From the NCBI GenBank assembly GCA_031278535.1, contig JAITKH010000397.1, positions 1 to 9,260 on the forward strand: DNA of 9,260 nucleotides, given 5' to 3'. The notes below the pieces were generated by a model. The model ran no database searches. It saw only the letters and a list, made by a program, of their open reading frames with translations, and was not told where the DNA came from. The position numbers and the translations under genes were made by a program. Positions 1 through 6,221 of this stretch are shown here, piece after piece (position 1 is the stretch's first letter; each line of letters begins with the position of its first letter). The DNA comes from Planctomycetota bacterium. Lineage in GTDB: Bacteria; Planctomycetota; SZUA-567.

Positions 1-61
1 CCCGGGACACTCCCACCACACCCAGTACGATCTCAGGAATGTTTTTCATGATGCGTGCCAT
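1..61 (-). CDS. Partial CDS, N-terminus of probable sugar isomerase (L-fucose/arabinose isomerase-like, COG2407)
   Basis: Only the first 20 codons are in the window (MARIMKNIPEIVLGVVGVSR); the gene continues beyond base 1. The start at 61 is chosen because GGAGA (minus strand, 73-69) lies 7 nt upstream. A second in-frame ATG at 49 gives a start four residues later. The stretch 'IPEIVLGVVGVSR' resembles, from memory, the opening beta strand of COG2407 L-fucose isomerase-like proteins, where a conserved Asp-Cys-Phe-Pro often follows; those residues lie outside the window. The gene starts 67 nt after the stop of yjfF on the same strand with no terminator between, so it is probably the fifth gene of the ABC operon. 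If the assignment is right, it would convert an imported aldose to its ketose in the cytoplasm. The coding call is fairly safe; the family call is tentative because so little is visible. Confidence 0.5.
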   Translation of the reverse strand, partial: MARIMKNIPEIVLGVVGVSR

Positions 62-128
62 AATGGTTTCTCCAAACATGAAACCGCCGTACTCGTTCCG
101 TCCGGCCAGCATTGGAACCGGCCGTGTT

Positions 129-1097
129 TTACCTGCCCTTCAATCGGTGTTTGAGAAGTTGTTGGACGCTTATGAACAGGAAGAGAAGCGAACCGATGAA
201 GATTTTTGCCCACCAGTTGTTGAGACTGCCCTGGAAAGTGATGAGAGATTGAATGGTACCTAGAATAAGTACTCCCATAAGAGTGCCGGCCACCCAGCCC
301 ACGCCGCCGGTGAGCAGGGTGCCGCCGATGACTGCCGCCGCAATGGCGTCCATCTCCAGGCCGACGAAAGAGGAGGAATTGCCGGACTGCATATAGAAGG
401 TCACCACGCAGCCTGCGGCGGTGGCGCAGAATCCGGACAAGGCATAGACCATGATCTTGACCCGATCCACCGGCACTCCCATGAGCCTGGCCGAAATCTC
501 GTTGGAGCCGATGGCATAAACATTCCTGCCGAATCGGGTGAAGGCGGCAAGCAGGGTGCCGCCGATGATGAACAGTATCAGGCATTGGGCGGTGAAGGGA
601 ATCCGAACCACCGCCCTTCCCACTTTGGCCACGGGGATGGCCAGCCCGCGGATGGTCTCGGAATAGAAGGAGTGCTTGATGGCCAGGGATATGTCATTGA
701 TGATGAACCCCGTCCCGCGCGCAAAAAACATGCCGGCGAGAGTTACCAGGAAGGGCGGCAGGTTGAAACTGGAGATGAACCAGCCCTGGATCGCCCCGAA
801 CAGCAATCCCAACATCAGGGCGAAAGTCATGGACAGCAGGGGATGCATGCCATCCTGAACGGTCTGAGCGATAAAAATGGTGGTGAAGGCGATGACCGAA
901 GCGACCGACAGATCGATTCCGCCCGAGATGATGACAAAGGTCATGCCCACCGCCGTCACGCCGACGAAGGCGTTGTCGCCGAACAGGTTGATGAATACCC
1001 GAAGGGAAAGGAAATTGTTGAAGAAATAGCCTCCCGCCGCCAAAAGCAGTCCCAGCACGAGGGCGGTGATGATCAGGGGCAGATACCGGCTGTTCAT
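129..1097 (-). CDS. yjfF: Sugar ABC transporter permease, YjfF-like (RbsC/AraH family)
   Basis: Inner-membrane permease of 322 residues, one of two different permeases that should form the heteromeric channel of a YtfQRT-YjfF type importer. It is very hydrophobic, with about 8-10 predicted membrane segments. The family signature GGIDLSVASVIAFT is at residues 59-72 and a second conserved block, LEMDAIAAAVIGGTLLTGG, at 247-265. The segments DNAFVGVTAVGMTFVIISGG and AIAAAVIGGTLLTGGVG closely parallel E. coli YjfF as I remember it. The start at 1097 overlaps the ytfT stop (ATGA) and has an AAGGGGAA ribosome site about 5 nt upstream. An in-frame ATG at 1154 would add 19 hydrophilic residues but lies deep inside ytfT and is less likely. 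Length matches the family. Translation is probably coupled to ytfT. Confidence 0.93.
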   Translation of the reverse strand: MNSRYLPLIITALVLGLLLAAGGYFFNNFLSLRVFINLFGDNAFVGVTAVGMTFVIISGGIDLSVASVIAFTTIFIAQTVQDGMHPLLSMTFALMLGLLFGAIQGWFISSFNLPPFLVTLAGMFFARGTGFIINDISLAIKHSFYSETIRGLAIPVAKVGRAVVRIPFTAQCLILFIIGGTLLAAFTRFGRNVYAIGSNEISARLMGVPVDRVKIMVYALSGFCATAAGCVVTFYMQSGNSSSFVGLEMDAIAAAVIGGTLLTGGVGWVAGTLMGVLILGTIQSLITFQGSLNNWWAKIFIGSLLFLFISVQQLLKHRLKGR

Positions 1098-2155
1098 GCT
1101 GTTCCCCTTCGGCCAATAAACAGGCGGCGTACCCGTTCCGACTGTAACAGGCATACGGCCAGGATTACCAGCGCCTTGGGGACGGGTGCCACCACCGGCG
1201 ATACATCCTTGGCGTACATGGTGGTGGTCAGGGCTTGAATAAGCAGCGCTCCCGCCACCGAGCTGGCCAGATAGAAGCGGCCGCCGGTCATGGCGGTGCC
1301 GCCGATGACCACCGCCATGATGGCGTCGAGTTCCAGGGTAAGGCCGATGTTGTTGGCGTCGGCGGAACGGATGTTCGAAGTCTGCACCAGCCCGGCGACG
1401 GCGGAGCAGAAACCGCAGAATACATAAACCAGGAATTTCAAGGTGCGAGCGGAAACTCCGGCCCGGCTCGAGGCGACTTCGTTGTCACCCACCGCTTCAA
1501 TAAGAAACCCCAGCGCCGTTCCCCGGGTCGTGATCCAGGTTGCAATCAGCATAAGAAGCATGAGCAGGAACGGTACGGGGACGAGGAGAAAAGCATTGCC
1601 GATCGACGTCAGGATCGGGTTGTTGAAGATGATGATCTGGCCGTCGGTGACAAGCTGGGCGACACCTCGTCCGGCCACCATGAGAATGAGGGTTGCCACC
1701 ATGGGCGGAATGCCCATGACCGCCACCAGGAACCCGTTCCACATTCCGGCAGCCAACCCGGCTGCCAGTGCCGCCGCGATGCACGCCGCCGGCGAAACGC
1801 CCAACTGCACCGACAAGGTGGCCATCATCGCGCCGGCGATGGCCATGACCGCGCCCACCGACAGGTCGATGCCGCCCACGGCAATGACCAGGGTCATGCC
1901 GATTGCCAATATTCCGACCTTCGAGGCATGGTTGAGGATATCAATGGGCACTCCGTATAATTGCGGCACCGGGATGCCGAAGAAAGAACCTTCGCGCAGT
2001 TCCAGCCGGTAAAATTGCTGGGTGAAAAAGAGATTGAACAGCAGAAGGCAGGCAAGGGCCAGGAGCGGCCAGAATGCCACGTTGCGGGAACGCCGGGTCC
2101 CATACAGGAACACCACCATCGCCAGCCAGAAAATGATAATGCCGACAATCCTCAT
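1094..2155 (-). CDS. ytfT: Sugar ABC transporter permease, YtfT-like (RbsC/AraH family)
   Basis: Inner-membrane permease of 353 residues, partner of the YjfF-like protein. The signature GGIDLSVGAVMAIAGA is at residues 94-109, LILMVAGRGVAQLVTDGQI at about 156-174, and LELDAIMAVVIGGTAMTGG at 274-292; all are close to E. coli YtfT as I recall it. There are about ten hydrophobic segments. Compared with E. coli YtfT it has an additional hydrophobic segment at residues 3-19 ending in a basic patch (TRRSR), and a few extra residues (about 57-67) before the PIDILN motif, so the periplasmic loop after the next helix is longer. The start overlaps the ytfR stop by 4 bp and its own stop overlaps the yjfF start by 4 bp, which implies tight translational coupling within one operon. 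Subunit identity is secure; the sugar is not determined by the permease. Confidence 0.93.
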   Translation of the reverse strand: MRIVGIIIFWLAMVVFLYGTRRSRNVAFWPLLALACLLLFNLFFTQQFYRLELREGSFFGIPVPQLYGVPIDILNHASKVGILAIGMTLVIAVGGIDLSVGAVMAIAGAMMATLSVQLGVSPAACIAAALAAGLAAGMWNGFLVAVMGIPPMVATLILMVAGRGVAQLVTDGQIIIFNNPILTSIGNAFLLVPVPFLLMLLMLIATWITTRGTALGFLIEAVGDNEVASSRAGVSARTLKFLVYVFCGFCSAVAGLVQTSNIRSADANNIGLTLELDAIMAVVIGGTAMTGGRFYLASSVAGALLIQALTTTMYAKDVSPVVAPVPKALVILAVCLLQSERVRRLFIGRRGTA

Positions 2156-3696
2156 TGAACAGCCTCCTTCACCGCGTCCTCTGTCGCCTGGGAGGCGATG
2201 ACATGGAGGATGTTTTGCTCCGACAGGTTGTCTCCGGAGAGTTCGGCGATCTTTTCCCGGTCGCGCAGTACGATGACCCGGGAACTGTTCCGAACCACTT
2301 CATCCAGCTCGGAACTGATGAGGAGGAGCGACATTCCCTCCTCCCGCAATTTCTGGATAAGTTCCTCGATTTCCGCCCTGGCTCCCACGTCGATTCCGCG
2401 GGTGGGCTCGTCAAGGATGAGGAGACGCGGATGTACCGCCAGCCAACGGGCTATAATCACCTTCTGCTGGTTGCCGCCCGAAAGGTTCTTGAGTTGCTGT
2501 TCCCTGGACGGCGTTTTGATGTCGAGCGCCTTGATAAACTGATCGGCTATCTCGTTGGCCTTGCGCGGCGGGATTTTCCGCCAGGGGCCGAGTTTCGCCT
2601 GCATGGCCAGGATGATGTTTTCCCGGAGGGACAAGTTGGGGATAATTCCCGAGAACTTGCGATCTTCCGTCAGCATTGCAAAACCAAAACGCATGGCCAT
2701 GGCCGGCGATTCGGGGCGCGCCTTCCTGCCGTCGATCTCCATCTCGCCCGAGTCGGCGGCGTCGACGCCGAACAACAGGTTGGCAATCTCCGAGCGGCCG
2801 GACCCGAGAAGTCCGGCCAATCCCGTCACTTCTCCCTCCTTGAGATCGAAGTCTATCGGATTGATGGAACCCTTGCGGCCGAGGCGGCGGGCGCTGACCA
2901 CGGTTTTTCGCCCTGAAGCGGTGGTGACGGCGACACGCTTTTCCAGTTTTTTCACTTCGTCTACGTTCTTGCCCACCATCTTGGACACCAGTTCCAGGCG
3001 GGGCAGGGAAGCGGCCGGAAATTCCCCCACCAACTCGCCGTTCCTGAGGACGGTGATGGTGTCGGAGACCCGGTATACCTGATCGAGGAAATGGGTGACG
3101 AAGACGATGCCCATGCCCTGTTCCCGGAGATTCCGCATGATGCGGAACAGTTCTTCCGCCTCCGCTTCGTCAAGACTTGAGGTGGGCTCGTCAAGGATGA
3201 GAATCCTGGCGTCGATGTCAAGGGCGCGGGCGATGGCCACCATTTGTTGAACGGCGATGGAGCAGTCCGACAACTGGGCGTCAAGGTTTATCCGGAACTT
3301 GAGGTCCAGCCTGTCCAGCGCTTTTCTGGCTCGTTTCCACACCCTGCCCCAGCGGATGATCCCGGCGAACCGGTCTTCGCGGCCGAGGCAAATGTTTTCC
3401 CTGACCGTGAGATGGGGGATGAGGTTTACTTCCTGGTAGACGGTTGAAATCCCGCAGGATTCGGCTTCGCGCGGACTGGCGGGGGCAATCGCCTTGCCCT
3501 CCACGGACATGGCGCCGCCATCGCCGGGATGGACTCCGGTCAACACCTTGATCAGGGTTGACTTGCCGGCCCCGTTTTCGCCCATCAGGGCATGGATCTG
3601 GCCGCGGCGCAAAGCGAAATTAACGTTCTTCAGCGCCTGGACGCCGGGAAATGTCTTGTTGATGCCGCGCATTTCCAGAAGCGTTTCGCCGGACAT
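2152..3696 (-). CDS. ytfR: Sugar ABC transporter ATPase with two nucleotide-binding domains, YtfR-like
   Basis: Cytoplasmic ATPase of 514 residues that powers the importer; this double-domain form is typical of ribose/arabinose/galactose-class transporters. NBD1: Walker A GENGAGKS at 39-46, Q-loop Gln88, a divergent signature (LSDCSIAVQQ, 142-151), Walker B ILILDE at 165-170, switch His202. NBD2: an altered Walker A, GLLGSGRS at 295-302, with Arg in place of the usual Lys; canonical signature LSGGNQQ at 405-411; Walker B LLILDE at 425-430 followed by PTRGIDVG; and ISSE instead of a switch His. This split (good Walker A with a poor signature in one half, the reverse in the other) is usual in the family and leaves one composite site fully canonical. 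The start at 3696 is preferred over an ATG at 3762 because GGAGG lies 6 nt upstream and the residues of the longer form look non-coding (they include the intercistronic hairpin). Confidence 0.95.
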   Translation of the reverse strand: MSGETLLEMRGINKTFPGVQALKNVNFALRRGQIHALMGENGAGKSTLIKVLTGVHPGDGGAMSVEGKAIAPASPREAESCGISTVYQEVNLIPHLTVRENICLGREDRFAGIIRWGRVWKRARKALDRLDLKFRINLDAQLSDCSIAVQQMVAIARALDIDARILILDEPTSSLDEAEAEELFRIMRNLREQGMGIVFVTHFLDQVYRVSDTITVLRNGELVGEFPAASLPRLELVSKMVGKNVDEVKKLEKRVAVTTASGRKTVVSARRLGRKGSINPIDFDLKEGEVTGLAGLLGSGRSEIANLLFGVDAADSGEMEIDGRKARPESPAMAMRFGFAMLTEDRKFSGIIPNLSLRENIILAMQAKLGPWRKIPPRKANEIADQFIKALDIKTPSREQQLKNLSGGNQQKVIIARWLAVHPRLLILDEPTRGIDVGARAEIEELIQKLREEGMSLLLISSELDEVVRNSSRVIVLRDREKIAELSGDNLSEQNILHVIASQATEDAVKEAVQ

Positions 3697-3725
3697 GCCC
3701 GTCCTCCAAATTTTCCTTCGGGGAA

Positions 3726-3755
3726 CGCCTCCCCTCTGAAACCGGAGGGGAGGCG
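3726..3755 (-). promoter_or_regulatory. Intercistronic GC-rich hairpin between ytfQ and ytfR
   Basis: Perfect 11-bp inverted repeat (3726-3736 with 3745-3755, CGCCTCCCCTC/GAGGGGAGGCG) with an 8-nt loop. It lies 13 nt after the ytfQ stop and upstream of the ytfR ribosome site. In the transcribed (minus) direction it is followed by GTTCCCC rather than a run of T, so it is not a standard intrinsic terminator. In many binding-protein-dependent operons such a hairpin protects the upstream mRNA from 3' exonucleases, so that the binding protein is made in excess over the membrane parts; that role is inferred here. Partial transcription termination is the alternative. Confidence 0.7.
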
Positions 3756-3768
3756 GATGCATTGCGGC

Positions 3769-4728
3769 TTAGTAGAGGGAACGGCGCCATGGCAGCAGGG
3801 CCGCGGCACAGTAATAGTCGTACGTGCCTTCGTTCGAATAAACACTCGAGGGAAGTTCCTTGCCGGCGACGAGATCTTCGACCATATCGTAGAATTGGGG
3901 ACCGATCAACGGGTTGCATTCAACGGTGCAGTGCATCTTGCCCTGGGCGATGGCCTCGAAAGCGTCGGCAATGGCATCGACGCCGATGATGAGGCATTCC
4001 TTGCCGGGATTGATGCCGGCCTCTTCCATAGCCTGGATGGCGCCGAGCACCATGTCGTCATTGTGTCCATAGATGATCTTGGTTTCGGCCTTGGACCATT
4101 CCGGCGACTTGATGAAGGCTTCCATGACTTCCTTGCCCTTGGCGCGGGTGAAATCGCCGGATTGGGATTTGACGATGTTAAGCTTTGGATACTGGGCGAT
4201 GACCTCCTCGAACCCTTTTTTGCGGTCGATGGCCGGTGCGGCCCCGACGGTGCCGACCAATTCGAATACCTCGCCCTTGGCTTCGCCGTATTTGGCCTTC
4301 AATTCGCGCACCAGCCAATTGCCGGAGTTCTTGCCTTCGTCAATAAAATTGGAACCAATGAAGGAGACATAGAGGCTATCGTCGGAGGTGTCGACGGTGC
4401 GATCGGCGAGAATCACCGGAATGCCTGCCTCCTGGGCTTCGCGGAGGATGGGTTCCCAACCGGAATTGACCACCGGCGGGAGACCGATGACGTCAACTCC
4501 CTGGGCGATAAACGATTGGATCGCCTTGATCTGGTTCTCCTGTTTCTGCTGCGCGTCGGAGAAGATGAGCTTGATGCCGCGTTTCGCCGCCTCTCCCTTG
4601 ATGGAATCGGTGTTGGCGGTGCGCCACATGCTTTCCGCCCCCAACTGGGCGAAGCCGACCGTGATTTCGCCCGCCACCGCATCCAGTCCCAGCGCCAGGA
4701 CCATCATGAATGCCAATCCCTTTCTCAT
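3769..4728 (-). CDS. ytfQ: Periplasmic sugar-binding protein of ABC importer, YtfQ-like
   Basis: Periplasmic receptor of 319 residues (Peripla_BP_4 / RbsB class) that binds the sugar and delivers it to the YtfT-YjfF channel. A Sec signal peptide covers residues 1-19 with probable cleavage after Ala-Val-Ala (17-19); there is no lipobox Cys. The mature protein starts with EITVGFAQLGAESMWR. Blocks shared with E. coli YtfQ as I remember it include QQKQENQIKAI (60-70), VGTVGAAPAIDRKKGF (158-173), SQSGDFTRAKGKEVMEAFIK (188-207) and HNDDMV (222-227). These are distinctive for the YtfQ branch rather than generic RbsB. The start at 4728 has GGAGAG about 5 nt upstream. It is the first gene of the minus-strand operon and divergent from the AraC-family gene. 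E. coli YtfQ binds galactofuranose, but related systems in other bacteria carry arabinose or fructose, so the substrate here is open. Confidence 0.95.
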   Translation of the reverse strand: MRKGLAFMMVLALGLDAVAGEITVGFAQLGAESMWRTANTDSIKGEAAKRGIKLIFSDAQQKQENQIKAIQSFIAQGVDVIGLPPVVNSGWEPILREAQEAGIPVILADRTVDTSDDSLYVSFIGSNFIDEGKNSGNWLVRELKAKYGEAKGEVFELVGTVGAAPAIDRKKGFEEVIAQYPKLNIVKSQSGDFTRAKGKEVMEAFIKSPEWSKAETKIIYGHNDDMVLGAIQAMEEAGINPGKECLIIGVDAIADAFEAIAQGKMHCTVECNPLIGPQFYDMVEDLVAGKELPSSVYSNEGTYDYYCAAALLPWRRSLY

Positions 4729-4924
4729 GTCGCTCTCCTCGCAAAAAAGTCCCGAAAATCAAAACCACCCGAATGAATTGCTAACGAACCGCCGGAAGCA
4801 CCAATGTCGGGGATATGCCGTCATTTTCCTGGCGCCGGCATCGGAGAAACCATACAATATGCTTTGATTCCTTGGTGCCTCCTGATTTCCCTCGCGCACC
4901 TGCCAATTGTCCGGAGACGGAGAC
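4729..4924. promoter_or_regulatory. Divergent control region between ytfQ and the AraC-family gene
   Basis: A 196-bp non-coding gap that must hold the ytfQ promoter (leftward) and probably that of the regulator (rightward). On the plus strand TACAAT at 4853-4858 is a good -10 candidate about 65 nt before the AraC-family start, but nothing close to TTGACA lies 16-18 nt upstream (TGGCGC at 4830-4835), which would fit an activator-dependent or weak promoter. An inverted repeat ATGCCG (4815-4820) / CGGCAT (4836-4841), with centres 21 bp apart, sits just upstream and is a possible operator. I could not pick a convincing leftward promoter for ytfQ, which would also fit dependence on an activator. 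Ribosome sites flank the gap: GGAGAG before ytfQ and GGAG (4913-4916) before the regulator. Confidence 0.5.
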
Positions 4925-5803
4925 ATGAACGGCGACGAGGTTCTGGTAAAATACTTCAACTTCAGGCACGAACCTTCCTGCGGTTCACGCTGCGTCGATC
5001 TGGGCCGTATCTTCAGTGCTCCCAATACGTCCTATCCCCCCTATCCGGAAAAACTTCCGCCCGTATACCAGGAAGTTACCGCTGGCCGCCGGATTGATGA
5101 ATTGCACCTGGTCTATGTTGATTCGGGTTCCGGTTGGTATGCCAACGAATCCGGCGATCGTTTCAGGGTTGCGGCCGGCACCGTCCTTCTCCTATACCCG
5201 AATTACTATCATGCCTATGCCCCCGACGCTGATCGGGGATGGAGCGAATATTGGGTTGGTTGTACCGGATCCTATCCAGACTGGTTGATCAAGGAGAACG
5301 CCTTTGCAAACAAGAATTCGTTGACGCGGGTCGGATTCTGCCAGGGTCTCGGCAACGATTTCCGGCAACTCTGCGCCCTTGCCGACTCCAAACACCCACC
5401 GGCCATCAAGTCGCAACTTCTCGGCGGCGCCATCAACCGCCTGCTCGGCCGGATGCTTGTTTTGCAGAACCGCTCATCTTCCGCCGAAATGGCGAACGGA
5501 CGGACGGCACAAAAATTGATCGAGTATCTGGACTCCCGTATCGAGGCCGACATCGACATGTTAGAACTGCGGGAAATGGCCGGTATGCGTTATGACAAGC
5601 TTTCCCGCATATTCCAGAATGCAATCGGCATGACGCCGCACCAGTACTATCTGGACAAGAAAATCAAGTCAGCCGTCAACCTCTTGCGCTCGGGCCTGTC
5701 GGTAAAGGAGACCTCCCGCCGTCTCTGCTTTGAGTCGCCCTATTATTTTTCCCGTATCTTCAAGAAAAAAACCGGCGCTTCGCCACTGCAATACAAGCGA
5801 TAG
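4925..5803 (+). CDS. AraC/XylS-family transcriptional regulator
   Basis: DNA-binding regulator of 292 residues. The N-terminal half (about 45-120) looks like the AraC-type cupin sensor: ELHLVYVDSGSGWY, then RVAAGTVLLLYPNYYHAY, then WSEYWVGCTG. The C-terminal half (about 195-292) carries the two helix-turn-helix units: the first around 211-240 (MLELREMAGMRYDKLSRIF ... MTPHQYY), the second around 258-290, ending with the family hallmark ESPYYFSRIFKKKTGASPLQY. The ATG at 4925 is preferred, with GGAG 8 nt upstream; a TTG at 4907 would add six residues. Being divergent from ytfQ, it most likely senses the imported sugar or a derivative and activates the ABC operon. It could also act on the TRAP promoter about 280 bp downstream of its stop. 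I do not recognise a specific named orthologue. Confidence 0.93.
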   Translation: MNGDEVLVKYFNFRHEPSCGSRCVDLGRIFSAPNTSYPPYPEKLPPVYQEVTAGRRIDELHLVYVDSGSGWYANESGDRFRVAAGTVLLLYPNYYHAYAPDADRGWSEYWVGCTGSYPDWLIKENAFANKNSLTRVGFCQGLGNDFRQLCALADSKHPPAIKSQLLGGAINRLLGRMLVLQNRSSSAEMANGRTAQKLIEYLDSRIEADIDMLELREMAGMRYDKLSRIFQNAIGMTPHQYYLDKKIKSAVNLLRSGLSVKETSRRLCFESPYYFSRIFKKKTGASPLQYKR

Positions 5804-5891
5804 GATTCGGTGCCCGGCCGTAACTGACAAGGTCTGAATTTCTCTTCCCGATGGCTGCGTTCTTGCATCAGTATACCGCCGCCCGTTTTTC

Positions 5892-6035
5892 GCACAATAC
5901 ATTTATTGATTTATTGCATGCACTTTTTCCATTTTTTTCGATCCCGGTGCAATTCATGTCCGGAAGACTGGAAACCGCCGGCTCCGGTTCCGGCGGAATT
6001 GCGGGAACGAGAAATTTTTATTGCACAATATATTG
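5892..6035. repeat. Cluster of TATTG/CAATA half-sites (candidate operators)
   Basis: The 8-mer GCACAATA occurs at 5892-5899 and again at 6023-6030. Around each copy are inverted half-sites: CAATA (5895-5899) N4 TATTG (5904-5908), then another TATTG (5912-5916); and TATTG (6019-6023) CA CAATA (6026-6030) immediately followed by TATTG (6031-6035), giving the perfect 10-bp palindrome CAATATATTG at 6026-6035. A seventh half-site, CAATA, lies at 6121-6125 next to the predicted transcription start. Spaced dyads like this upstream of a strong promoter suggest a transcription-factor site, possibly for the IclR-type regulator encoded downstream or for the AraC-type protein. AT-rich sequence makes chance occurrence of 5-mers fairly likely, so this is tentative. 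Confidence 0.4.
5975..5996. repeat. Small GC-rich inverted repeat
   Basis: CCGCCGG (5975-5981) and CCGGCGG (5990-5996) form a perfect 7-bp stem with an 8-nt loop in an otherwise AT-rich stretch, 172 bp after the AraC-family stop. No T-run follows directly on the plus strand (AATTGCGGG), so it is a poor intrinsic terminator. It may be a transcript-stabilising structure, a weak terminator for the regulator, or a binding site. Confidence 0.4.
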
Positions 6036-6081
6036 AATCTAAACTACTTGAGAAATCACCGGGAAAAATTCAAATAGCTGC

Positions 6082-6109
6082 TTGACAAAAAGCGAAGTGC
6101 CGTTACAAT
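6082..6109 (+). promoter_or_regulatory. Sigma70-type promoter of the TRAP transporter operon
   Basis: TTGACA at 6082-6087 is a perfect -35 box. After a 16-bp spacer, TACAAT at 6104-6109 matches the -10 consensus in five of six positions and is preceded by T. Transcription should begin near 6116, leaving an mRNA leader of about 106 nt before the dctQ start at 6222. This is the best promoter-like sequence in the window, and its strength implies that a repressor keeps it in check. Confidence 0.75.
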
Positions 6110-6110
6110 G

Positions 6111-6130
6111 TCACAACAATCAATATGTGA
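6111..6130. promoter_or_regulatory. Inverted repeat over the predicted transcription start (candidate repressor operator)
   Basis: TCACA (6111-6115) and TGTGA (6126-6130) form an inverted repeat with a 10-bp spacer, spanning roughly -5 to +15 of the predicted TRAP promoter. A protein bound here would block transcription. The arm order is the reverse of a CRP site (TGTGA-N6-TCACA), so CRP is not suggested. The spacer and flank include CAATA, linking it to the upstream half-site cluster. Two 5-bp arms are weak evidence on their own; the position is what makes it notable. Confidence 0.4.
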
Positions 6131-6209
6131 AATTTATATATCATAGCATGAGAATCATATGAGAACGGTTTTGTCTCTCCTCTTCCGCGCCGATCCAGGC
6201 GCAAACGTT

Positions 6210-6216
6210 GGGGGTG
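6210..6216 (+). promoter_or_regulatory. Ribosome binding site deciding the dctQ start at 6222
   Basis: GGGGGTG ends 5 nt before the ATG at 6222 and can pair with the 16S rRNA tail as GGAGGTG with one G-U pair. The upstream in-frame ATG at 6159 has only a weak GAGA before it. This supports the shorter DctQ. Confidence 0.6.
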
Positions 6217-6221
6217 GCGCC

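Larger units (their letters stand above)
5804..6081. other. Non-coding AT-rich region upstream of the TRAP operon promoter
   Basis: After the regulator stop there are about 280 bases without a plausible gene. The stretch is clearly AT-richer than its neighbours, especially 5885-5940 and 6011-6075. It contains the repeated TATTG/CAATA elements and a small hairpin, listed separately. No convincing terminator follows the AraC-family gene, so some read-through toward the TRAP genes is possible. No tRNA or recognisable riboswitch structure was seen. Confidence 0.6.

Noticed and set aside
295..301. In-frame ATG at 3762 as an upstream start for ytfR, and ATG at 1154 for yjfF
   Set aside because: The longer forms add residues read through the intercistronic hairpin (ytfR) or through the end of ytfT (yjfF); the shorter starts have proper ribosome sites and match family N-termini.
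585..1960. Two long plus-strand frames (585-1238 and 1235-1960) opposite the permease genes
   Set aside because: Highly polar, His/Gly/Asp-rich translations opposite hydrophobic permease codons, as expected for the complement of membrane-protein genes; no domain or start signal.
2800..2812. Arg replacing Lys in the second Walker A of the ATPase as a sign of inactivation
   Set aside because: This substitution, with the divergent first signature motif, is usual in double-domain sugar ABC ATPases, which keep one canonical composite site.
3592..4776. A 394-codon plus-strand open frame antisense to ytfQ
   Set aside because: Its residues are the antisense shadow of a clear YtfQ gene; it is rich in Gly/Asp/Phe stretches typical of antisense GC-rich codons, matches no family I know and lacks a good ribosome site.
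6111..6130. CRP-binding site
   Set aside because: The arms are TCACA then TGTGA with a 10-bp spacer, the reverse order and wrong spacing for the CRP consensus TGTGA-N6-TCACA.
5804..6221. A small RNA or riboswitch in the long intergenic region
   Set aside because: Only one 7-bp hairpin was found, with no terminator directly after it and no recognisable aptamer motif; operator function explains the repeats better.
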